DNA of 40,529 nucleotides from an uncultured Methylococcaceae bacterium (GTDB taxonomy: Bacteria > Pseudomonadota > Gammaproteobacteria > Methylococcales > Methylococcaceae), in NCBI GenBank assembly GCA_903911305.1, contig CAIWDB010000126.1, positions 1-40,529 of the forward strand, given 5' to 3'. A program made the position numbers and the translations under genes. A model generated the notes under the pieces. It searched no databases, was not told the origin of the DNA, and saw only the letters and a list, made by a program, of their open reading frames with translations. How positions within the stretch are numbered: position 1 is the first letter of the stretch; each line of letters opens with the position of its first letter. This document shows positions 17,925 through 24,320 of the stretch, in pieces.

Positions 17925-18039
17925 AATGGGTACTGTATTTATGATGTTAAATGATGGATTGGGTGAAAATAGTTAGCCTGAGTGTTAGGAAACCCTTTAA
18001 AGTGTCTTGAATGACAAAAGATTGGAAACTTGTTATCTG

Positions 18040-18169
18040 CCATAGGGTATCTCGAAAAACCATTTCCGTTCATGCTTCGACAGGCTCAGCACGAACGGAA
18101 AGATTGGTTTCATTGGAACCGTTCACGCTGAGCTTGTCGAAGTGCGACGTTTTTCGAGGTGTCCTATGG
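18040..18169. repeat. 130-bp palindromic repeat element (REP/MITE-like)
   Basis: The outer arms at 18040-18060 and 18149-18169 are inverted copies, 17 of 21 bases matching, each ending in CTCGAAAAAC and its complement. Between them are two further inverted copies of a dispersed-repeat core, CTTCGACA-x-GCTCAGC, at about 18076-18092 and 18127-18142. Each core is flanked by GAACGG. The right arm ends four bases before the permease stop codon. The element has no coding capacity and fills most of the gap between the permease and DUF1015 genes. The core is a motif found scattered in many proteobacterial genomes. Confidence 0.7.
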
Positions 18170-18173
18170 AGTC

Positions 18174-19562
18174 TCATTCTGCCCGCCTAGGATCGAAAGC
18201 ATCCCGCACGGCATCGGCAAACAGGTTTGCCGCCAAAACCAGTGCGAACATGAACACAAAAGCGGCAGACAACGACCACCAAACTACGGGTTCACGGGCC
18301 ATTTCCAACCGGGCGCTATTAATCATGTTTCCCCAGCTTTCTGTAGTTGGGTCCACGCCGATATTCACATAGGATAGGACAGCTTCGGCGAGTACTAAAG
18401 AACTGAAATCCAATGCGACAGAGATTAACACTAGATGAAACACATTCGGCATAATGTGACGGAGCAGTATGGTTGACTGATGGACACCCAAGGCGCGAGC
18501 CGCTTGTACATATTCCATTTCACGCAACTTTAAAGTCTCGGCGCGTAATAATCGACATAATCCTGTCCAACTGGTCAACCCGAGAATCAAGCACAAAAAA
18601 AGCAACCGGAAATCGGCGCGCAGGGCCAGGCTGGCAAATTCATCTTCATGCCTAGCCATATACGCTTGCATTAACAACATCGAAGCGGCAATCAGCAACA
18701 CACCCGGAATGGAGTTCAAGGTGGTATAAATATATTGGATAATATCGTCAACCCAACCGCGAAAATATCCGGCTAGTATGCCTAAAGCCAAAGCCAAGGG
18801 CAAGGTGATAAAGGTCGTCAATGTGCCTATCAACAATCCAGTGCGTATGCTTTTCAGGCTTTGGAAAAACACATCTTCACCGACTTTGTCAGTTCCAAAT
18901 ACATGGTATTTCAAACTCAACTCGCCTAAACCAAAGCTTGCCAATAGCAGAAATAATAATGTGATCAGTATTGCCCGCCAAGGTATTTCTGTCCTGCCTT
19001 TCACAATCTCGGTTGCGTATGGGACAAATTGAAGATTGGATGACTTGGATGTTATTAGCGTCAGTAAAGCCGCAAGTACCAACCATGCGAAAAAACCATC
19101 TCGAAAACCTTTAAATCCGGTTTGTAGAATATCGAGAAATTTCCCGTGTTCGGGATCGGCTAAGTGGGCGCCACCATATAGCAGACGTGGATAGGATCGA
19201 CGGGAAACCCCATCTTCACCGATGACGGTTTCGCGAGCAAAGCCATAACTGGCAAACGGCGCAGAATAAGTCTTTTCAGTGCGTTGCCGCAAAGGATTGG
19301 CCCACCAGTCCAGCAGGCTGATGGCTTCGGTCTTAAATGACCCTTCCCCGGCTTGGCTTTCAGTGGGGTGGAAGTGAATCGAATCGAGGATTGCAAAGCC
19401 AAAATAGAAAATTAACACGGTCAGCGAAACCATCGCGCTTTTGCTTCGCGCCACTTTACGCCAAGGTCGGCGCAAATGTTCTTTGCTGCGGGTGCGGATA
19501 ACCGATGCCGCCAGCATGAGCAACAGAATAAAAAACAGGGTGTCGGTCCAGTAAAATATCAT
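18174..19562 (-). CDS. ABC transporter permease, YejE/DppC-like
   Basis: This 462-residue inner-membrane permease is longer than typical YejE (about 340). A first membrane segment (about 3-20) and a second (about 42-60) precede a large periplasmic loop and another segment. The conserved permease domain lies at about 230-455. It contains GTDKVGEDVF, the EAA-like loop YVQAARALGVHQSTILLRHI that contacts the ATPase, and a C-terminal FADAVRDAFDPRRAE like E. coli YejE. It starts one base after the stop of the upstream permease, so coupling is tight. The N-terminal extension is not explained by the family. Confidence 0.92.
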   Translation of the reverse strand: MIFYWTDTLFFILLLMLAASVIRTRSKEHLRRPWRKVARSKSAMVSLTVLIFYFGFAILDSIHFHPTESQAGEGSFKTEAISLLDWWANPLRQRTEKTYSAPFASYGFARETVIGEDGVSRRSYPRLLYGGAHLADPEHGKFLDILQTGFKGFRDGFFAWLVLAALLTLITSKSSNLQFVPYATEIVKGRTEIPWRAILITLLFLLLASFGLGELSLKYHVFGTDKVGEDVFFQSLKSIRTGLLIGTLTTFITLPLALALGILAGYFRGWVDDIIQYIYTTLNSIPGVLLIAASMLLMQAYMARHEDEFASLALRADFRLLFLCLILGLTSWTGLCRLLRAETLKLREMEYVQAARALGVHQSTILLRHIMPNVFHLVLISVALDFSSLVLAEAVLSYVNIGVDPTTESWGNMINSARLEMAREPVVWWSLSAAFVFMFALVLAANLFADAVRDAFDPRRAE

Positions 19563-19563
19563 G

Positions 19564-20541
19564 TCAATTTAAACGGACGCGGGGGTCAACCAAGGTGTAA
19601 GAAATGTCGGTCAACAGTAGTCCTAAAATGTACAATGCCGAACCTAGGAATACCATGGCCCTGACGATGGCGAAATCTTGTTTGTTAATCGCATCAATCG
19701 TATAGCTGCCCAGACCTGGGATGCTGAAAAAGGATTCGGTAATCAAACTGCCAATAAACAGCAATGGTAGTACCACCACAACTCCGGTCAATATCGGTAT
19801 CATCGCATTTTTCAACACATGGGTGAATAGTACATAGGTTTCACTTAAACCTTTAGCCCGTGCAGTCCGCACATAATCCTTCTCGACCTCTTCCAAAAAT
19901 AAAGTTCGATACCAGCGAACCCCGGAGCCTATGCCGGCGATGACGCTGATAATGACTGGCAAGACCAAGAATTTCAGTGCATTCCAGCCTAAATCATACC
20001 CTGAAATGGGGGTGAGTTGCAGCAACTTACCTATGACGAACTGCCCTCCAATGATATAAAACAGCGAAGAAATGGACATCATCGCCACACACAGTGCCAC
20101 CCCCCAAAACTCCAAATAAGTCATGCGGAAAAACACCAGCATCAAGGCAAGGCTGATATGCACCAGCAAACCAACTAACAGGGAAGGCGCGGCTATTGCT
20201 AGTGAGGGCCACATGCGTTGGCTGATGTCCGCGCCGATGTCTTCGCCGTTGTCTGCCCGGCCAAACCTGAACAAAAACAGCCCGACTGATTTTTGATAAA
20301 AAATCGTCTCGGTGAATTGCTTGATGCCCTCGGCTTGATCGTTTTTGAATAGGGGCAAATCATAGCCCCGCTCATGTTTCCATTTTGTCATGGCTTCGAC
20401 GGTGACATGCTTCATCCCTAAATGCATACGCGCCATGTCGTCGGGACTGTTGACGACAAAGAACAGCACGAAGGTAAGAATATTCACGCCGATCAATAAA
20501 GGCACGGCGTATAAAATGCGACGGATGAGGTATTGGATCAT
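19564..20541 (-). CDS. ABC transporter permease, YejB/DppB-like
   Basis: This 325-residue permease begins with the family signature MIQYLIRRILYAVPLLIGVN. It has six predicted helices, the EAA loop (VRTARAKGLSETYVLFTHVL) and the C-terminus TDISYTLVDPRVRLN, as in DppB/YejB proteins. It pairs with the permease at 18.2-19.6 kb. Its substrate-binding partner is probably the lipoprotein at 24.3-26.5 kb, separated from it by an island of unrelated genes. The first periplasmic loop is shorter than in E. coli YejB. Confidence 0.93.
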   Translation of the reverse strand: MIQYLIRRILYAVPLLIGVNILTFVLFFVVNSPDDMARMHLGMKHVTVEAMTKWKHERGYDLPLFKNDQAEGIKQFTETIFYQKSVGLFLFRFGRADNGEDIGADISQRMWPSLAIAAPSLLVGLLVHISLALMLVFFRMTYLEFWGVALCVAMMSISSLFYIIGGQFVIGKLLQLTPISGYDLGWNALKFLVLPVIISVIAGIGSGVRWYRTLFLEEVEKDYVRTARAKGLSETYVLFTHVLKNAMIPILTGVVVVLPLLFIGSLITESFFSIPGLGSYTIDAINKQDFAIVRAMVFLGSALYILGLLLTDISYTLVDPRVRLN

Positions 20542-20584
20542 ATATCTTTTTAAATATGAAAACGCTGTAGTTTTTAAAAAATCT

Positions 20585-20884
20585 TCAAGATAAACGTCTT
20601 ATCCATTTACTCGGACTACTTGCAGTATGGAATACAGCATAGACAATTACTTGATTCCTTGAGTATTCGTAGAAAATCGCATATGGAAATCTTCGAGGCA
20701 AAGCCCTGCGATAATCATCAAATAGTTTTGAGTAGAGCAGAGGATTGCGGCGAATTTTCTCAAAGCAGGCTTCTACACAAGATAAAAACTCCTCTCCTAA
20801 TCCAGATCTATTTAATTCATACCAACCGTAGGTTTCAGCCATATCTTGCCTAGCTTCTTTTGTAATTATTAATTCAGCGAGCAT
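20585..20884 (-). CDS. ParE/RelE superfamily toxin
   Basis: This 99-residue protein matches the ParE/RelE fold. It has a helical N-terminus (ITKEARQDMAETYGWYEL), FEKIRRNPLLYSKLF, and the core strands RRALPRRFPYAIFYEYSRNQVIVYAVFHTASSPSKW. These toxins act on gyrase (ParE) or ribosome-bound mRNA (RelE), and sequence alone cannot decide which. The start overlaps the antitoxin gene by 11 bases. The gene ends 43 bases before the yejB-like permease start. Confidence 0.9.
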   Translation of the reverse strand: MLAELIITKEARQDMAETYGWYELNRSGLGEEFLSCVEACFEKIRRNPLLYSKLFDDYRRALPRRFPYAIFYEYSRNQVIVYAVFHTASSPSKWIRRLS

Positions 20885-21098
20885 TTTGTGCCCGAATCCA
20901 ACGCTTGGTATCTTCCCAGTTCATTGTTGTTGACGGGTCTAGTTGAAAAGCGGCTTTTCTTTTATTCAATTCTTCTTTTTGCCAGTCGTGCAGTGGTACC
21001 GATTCTGGGTGTGCAGAAAGATCATCCCAGAGGTCTTCCACCAATTGGAGTTTTTCCGCTGGGCTTAAATCAAATACCGTAACGATTGATGGGTTCAT
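20874..21098 (-). CDS. addiction module antitoxin (PF09720-like)
   Basis: This 74-residue acidic protein has the pattern of the unstable-antitoxin family: FDLSPAEKLQLVEDLWDDLS near the start, then the DWQKEELNKRKAAF helix and WEDTKRWIRA at the end. It precedes the ParE/RelE toxin gene and overlaps it by 11 bases, the usual order for this family. An AGGAGATAA-type ribosome site lies just upstream of the ATG. Confidence 0.88.
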   Translation of the reverse strand: MNPSIVTVFDLSPAEKLQLVEDLWDDLSAHPESVPLHDWQKEELNKRKAAFQLDPSTTMNWEDTKRWIRAQNAR

Positions 21099-21140
21099 TA
21101 TTTATCTCCTCAAGTTATTAAATATGAGTTTTTCTGTTTA

Positions 21141-21163
21141 CCTCGCTCCAGCGAGGGAACGAT
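21141..21163. repeat. hairpin repeat, copy 1 (CGCTCCAGCG core)
   Basis: The sequence CCTCGCTCCAGCGAGGGAAC folds into a hairpin with an 8-bp stem (CCTCGCT with AGCGAGG) around the centre. It closely resembles the copies at 21501-21525 and 24070-24087. It lies between the toxin-antitoxin genes and the UPF0175-like gene. Such repeats are scattered in many gammaproteobacterial genomes. Confidence 0.6.
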
Positions 21164-21192
21164 AGTAATCGGGTTGGTGTTAGTAACTACCT

Positions 21193-21447
21193 TCATTGGT
21201 GGTTAAGAATATTTTCCACGCTTTCCATGTCTTCAAGTACAGTTTGATCGGCAAGCTTGAAACCAGAGTCAAAATGTTCTTGTAAACGTGATATAAACGC
21301 ATCAAAACTGAGGTCGGATAATGCCGCCGCCGCAGTGAAGCTGATTTTGTGTGAATGGTACAAACTCGCGGCGAGAAAAAAACTAGCTGCTTGGTTTCCA
21401 AGAGGCTCAAATACTTCGTAAAATTCGTTTTTCACTTCTAGATTCAT
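21193..21447 (-). CDS. UPF0175-like small protein, possible antitoxin
   Basis: This 84-residue protein has a central ASLYHSHKISFTAAAALSDL helix-turn-helix-like pattern. It resembles UPF0175 proteins, which often accompany PIN-domain toxins. No toxin gene is adjacent: the neighbours are the ParE/RelE pair (downstream in transcription) and the Toprim gene (upstream). It may be an orphan remnant or a regulator of the island. I am confident it is a gene, less so of the family. Confidence 0.55.
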   Translation of the reverse strand: MNLEVKNEFYEVFEPLGNQAASFFLAASLYHSHKISFTAAAALSDLSFDAFISRLQEHFDSGFKLADQTVLEDMESVENILNHQ

Positions 21448-21500
21448 ATAATTTACTTCTAGCTTACTGTTACGCGGCGATGGAACTCCAAGGTATTCAT

Positions 21501-21525
21501 TCCTACGCTGGAGCGTGGGAACGAC
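21501..21525. repeat. hairpin repeat, copy 2 (CGCTGGAGCG core)
   Basis: The sequence TCCTACGCTGGAGCGTGGGA is an inverted-orientation relative of the repeat at 21141-21163, with the same GGGAACGA flank. It separates the UPF0175-like gene from the Toprim gene and ends 17 bases before the Toprim stop codon. Confidence 0.6.
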
Positions 21526-21541
21526 AGCAAAGCTTAATATA

Positions 21542-22189
21542 TCAGTGTTGTGGCAGCGAGTCTAAAAATAGGGCTAAGCTTTGTTGGTGCTGTTTTGCTT
21601 TTACAAGTACTTTTGGTTTGCGAAATTGACTGCTTAAATTATCATAAGGTCTATATTCTTTTTTGTATTCTATGCCATGTCGATTGGCATCCCTTTCCAA
21701 TTGTTTTGAACAGTTTTTCATTTTACTAGAATGCGTGTTAGATTTAGCGTACAGAGGAAGTAACCAACATTCCAAGGAATGCACAGATATGGCAAATTTG
21801 AACTGACTTTTATATTGTTGATAGCTGACTTGATCGATATGGGATATAATTTTATTGCGAACATCATCAACTAAATCCTCGACCCGTCGGTCTATACCAT
21901 CATGGGTAAGGGGAATACCAAAATTGACATGTTCGCCCATGTCGGTATCAATTTGAATGATGACATAATCATTTTCCATATAGATATCGTCAAAGTTTGC
22001 GTACTTACAAAATTCGAATACTAGTTCCCAATTGCCAAAAGACTCTGCTTGTACTCGGTTTGAATCAGTCGCATCATATAGTGGTTGTAATCCATTGACT
22101 TCGACATCACTTCCATATATTCCAATTAGAATATTTCGCAAAACAGCTTGATCGGTTTTTCCTTCAGTGATAAGAGCAAAGCTAACCAT
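21542..22189 (-). CDS. Toprim-like protein paired with AAA ATPase
   Basis: This 215-residue soluble protein has a Toprim-type signature. ALITEGKTDQAVLRNIL carries the early Glu (E9) and Gly. About 70 residues later comes YVIIQIDTDMGEHV, with the D81-x-D83 pair. Toprim domains of this sort act as metal-dependent nucleases in OLD, RNase M5 and PARIS AriB proteins. The C-terminal half (SVHSLECWLLPLYA, then FRKPKVLVKAKQH) has no known domain. The gene starts two bases after the AAA ATPase stop, so the products probably form one complex. Nuclease activity is inferred from motif and pairing. The family (DUF4435-like or DUF4276-like) is unresolved by eye. Confidence 0.7.
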   Translation of the reverse strand: MVSFALITEGKTDQAVLRNILIGIYGSDVEVNGLQPLYDATDSNRVQAESFGNWELVFEFCKYANFDDIYMENDYVIIQIDTDMGEHVNFGIPLTHDGIDRRVEDLVDDVRNKIISHIDQVSYQQYKSQFKFAISVHSLECWLLPLYAKSNTHSSKMKNCSKQLERDANRHGIEYKKEYRPYDNLSSQFRKPKVLVKAKQHQQSLALFLDSLPQH

Positions 22190-22191
22190 AT

Positions 22192-23391
22192 TTAAAATTC
22201 CTTTGGCAAACCGCCTAAAATGCCGCGCAAGAACATTTCAGAAAGCCTAGTCGGGCGTTCACCTACTGGTGTCTTTCTTTTACTGATACGCTTCATCCTT
22301 GTTGCGCCATTTGCATTTCTCGATATCACAAACAAACGCTGTTCGTCATCATCAAGGTTCAACCCGTCTAGTATTGCCGGATTATGGGTGGTTAAAATGA
22401 CTTGCTTATCATGTTTTTGAGCAAGTCTGACCAATTCAAGCATCAGCTTTTCGCAGAGCTTAGGATTCAACGAAGCATCAATATTGTCAATGGCGAAAAA
22501 CTTGGGTGTCAGCTCGGTGGAGAACAGAGCAAAATAGAACAGCAAAAACAAAAATCCTTCATTGGTGCTTAACTGACCAAAATATTGTTGGTCTTTTTCC
22601 AAGTAGCGGTCTTTGATTTCGATCCGATTCCCTTCAATCGGGTCAGTATTGGTTATCCGCATGTCTCCAAACCAGCCTAAAACCTGTAGGGAATCCTTGA
22701 GTTCCGAAAAAGTTTCGGCGTATTCATGGCTTGATAATACTGAAAGCAATTTGAGCAATCCTTCCCCGTTGATGCCGAGCGGTTCTATTTGGCCTTCGCG
22801 TTGGAAAGTTCGTAAAGCAGAGACTTCTGGAGAAAAAATTAAAAAGCCTTCAATGTATTGGTGAGGTAACAAATCATTTTTTATTTTTTTTATTTCATGT
22901 AGACTTGTGATTAATAAGTTTAGCTTTTCGATTATATTTATTGAATATTTATCAGTATCCTTAAAATTTTTGATGAATCCCTCTATGTCATCAATGTAAT
23001 CATCATTGATTTCTAGTTTCATCTTATCATGAATTTTTTTTCTAGTTTCGGCAGCCGGGTCAACCCATTTTGAATATGGCGTGTTGTTATTTTCTAGTTC
23101 ATATAAATGCAAATCAGATGTGTTGGAATCAAGAGCTATTGAAATTTTGTTCATCGGATTAAACCCCGGAAATGCGGGTCGCATGTAATCCGGTCGAGTT
23201 ACCCGTATACCACGGGAGACTAAAAACTCATTATCCAATTTGTCTTTTGCCGCCGCTCCGGCCAGGGCAATGGCCTCAAGGATATTGCTTTTTCCTGCTC
23301 CATTTTCGCCAATCAAGACATTAATGCGCCCAAGTTCAAACTCTAGCGTATCAATGGATTTGTAGTTTTCTATATGAATTTTTTTAATCAC
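22192..23391 (-). CDS. AAA ATPase (OLD/AAA_21-like) of a two-gene module
   Basis: This 399-residue ATPase has IHIENYKSIDTLEFELGRIN followed by Walker A at residues 28-35 (GENGAGKS). A middle region is rich in Lys/Asp. Walker B at about residue 300 reads FFAIDNIDASLNP, and the H-loop region is VILTTHNPAILDGL. Glu after the Walker B Asp is replaced by Asn, so hydrolysis may use another residue. The layout is that of single-chain SMC-like ATPases in OLD-type and PARIS-type defence systems. It starts with GTG and lies immediately upstream of the Toprim gene. The AT-rich stretch near 22.9 kb suggests recent acquisition. Confidence 0.88.
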   Translation of the reverse strand: MIKKIHIENYKSIDTLEFELGRINVLIGENGAGKSNILEAIALAGAAAKDKLDNEFLVSRGIRVTRPDYMRPAFPGFNPMNKISIALDSNTSDLHLYELENNNTPYSKWVDPAAETRKKIHDKMKLEINDDYIDDIEGFIKNFKDTDKYSINIIEKLNLLITSLHEIKKIKNDLLPHQYIEGFLIFSPEVSALRTFQREGQIEPLGINGEGLLKLLSVLSSHEYAETFSELKDSLQVLGWFGDMRITNTDPIEGNRIEIKDRYLEKDQQYFGQLSTNEGFLFLLFYFALFSTELTPKFFAIDNIDASLNPKLCEKLMLELVRLAQKHDKQVILTTHNPAILDGLNLDDDEQRLFVISRNANGATRMKRISKRKTPVGERPTRLSEMFLRGILGGLPKEF

Positions 23392-23439
23392 GAGTTTGTT
23401 ATAAAGTGCGGAATTATAGTTGGTTAATGAGTAGGTAAG

Positions 23440-24051
23440 TTAATTTGTGTTCTCTTTTATCAGTGCCTGTTTCTCTTCAAAATACGTCCTCACATCCTCA
23501 TTCTCCACCCGCGCATATATCTCCTCAACCGGAACCGTCAAGGCTATGGATTCAAACGTGACTTCATCCCCCATGAAATAATGTTTAGATACCCAACCCT
23601 CTGACCTCCGGCAAACTTCGACATCGACAAAATCCTGTTCGATTAATACATATTCTTTCAGCGTAGGTATCGTTTGGTAGGTCATACGCTTGAGCGTTTC
23701 GTCCCTACGCCTGGTTGATTTTGAAAGTACTTCGACAATGATGGTGGGCGATTGGGTGAAGTAGTCTGAAGACAAATCATCTAGGCAAACCACGGTCACA
23801 TCAGGATAGAAATATTTCGTACCGACTTTCACTTTCATGTCAGAAGTGAAAGGTTCGCAATGAGCATTTTTTAAATGGGTTCGAATTTCGCCATACAAAT
23901 TTCCGGCAATCCGATCATGGTTCTTGCTGGCACCGGACATGGCATAGACATAGCCATCAATATATTCATGCTTGATCTCACTAGTGAGTTCTGCTTTGAG
24001 ATATTCTTCTTCGGTGATAAATGGGCTTTGTTCTTTAAAGTTTGCTGACAT
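23440..24051 (-). CDS. Uma2-family (DUF820) PD-(D/E)XK protein
   Basis: This 203-residue protein matches the Uma2 family (PF05685), with ITEEEYLKAELTSEIKHEYIDG and MSGASKNHDRIAGNL. The restriction-fold core has D84 in YFYPDVTVVCL, E107 and K111 in TIIVEVLSKSTRRRD. Uma2 proteins are abundant in cyanobacteria and some proteobacteria; their physiological role is unsettled. The ATG at 24051 has GGAAG a few bases upstream. A longer open frame to 24210 exists, but its extra 53 codons run through a repeat element and are not family-like. The gene lies 48 bases before the AAA ATPase gene. Confidence 0.88.
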   Translation of the reverse strand: MSANFKEQSPFITEEEYLKAELTSEIKHEYIDGYVYAMSGASKNHDRIAGNLYGEIRTHLKNAHCEPFTSDMKVKVGTKYFYPDVTVVCLDDLSSDYFTQSPTIIVEVLSKSTRRRDETLKRMTYQTIPTLKEYVLIEQDFVDVEVCRRSEGWVSKHYFMGDEVTFESIALTVPVEEIYARVENEDVRTYFEEKQALIKENTN

Positions 24052-24069
24052 GGTTATCTTCCAGTTTTT

Positions 24070-24297
24070 GGTTCCCACGCTGGAGCGCTCATCGTTATAC
24101 ACAAGTCGCGCCGATGAAAATATGCCGTCATTCCAGCAAGGATGCAGGAATCTAGTGCCATGGACGGTAGCTTCCCGTTGCGTAAGTGCTTGATCCAAGG
24201 TACGCACCAACCCGAAGATTCACCTCCCTGTGACTGGATTCCGGCAATCCATGCCGGAATGACGAGCTTCGACCAATTGTGTATAACGATGAGCGCT
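24070..24297. repeat. repeat block with perfect 21-bp inverted repeats (MITE-like)
   Basis: A third hairpin-type repeat copy (GGTTCCCACGCTGGAGCG) covers about 24070-24087. Starting at 24084, a perfect 21-bp inverted repeat frames a 214-bp element: the left arm is 24084-24104 and the right arm 24277-24297. Each arm contains GCGCTCATCGTTATACACAA or its complement. Inside are two copies of a GTCATTCC/GGAATGAC dispersed repeat (near 24126 and 24233-24262). It has no believable coding capacity. It separates the Uma2 gene from the 3' end of the binding-protein gene. Confidence 0.7.
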
Positions 24298-24320
24298 AAC
24301 TGGTATGGCAGAGATGGTAT

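Noticed and set aside
18142-18377. Two small plus-strand frames across the permease 3' end
   Set aside because: Both lie over the palindromic element and the antisense of the conserved permease C-terminus.
24052-24210. N-terminal extension of the Uma2 gene
   Set aside because: The 53 extra codons run through the inverted-repeat element and do not resemble the family; the ATG at 24051 has a good ribosome site.
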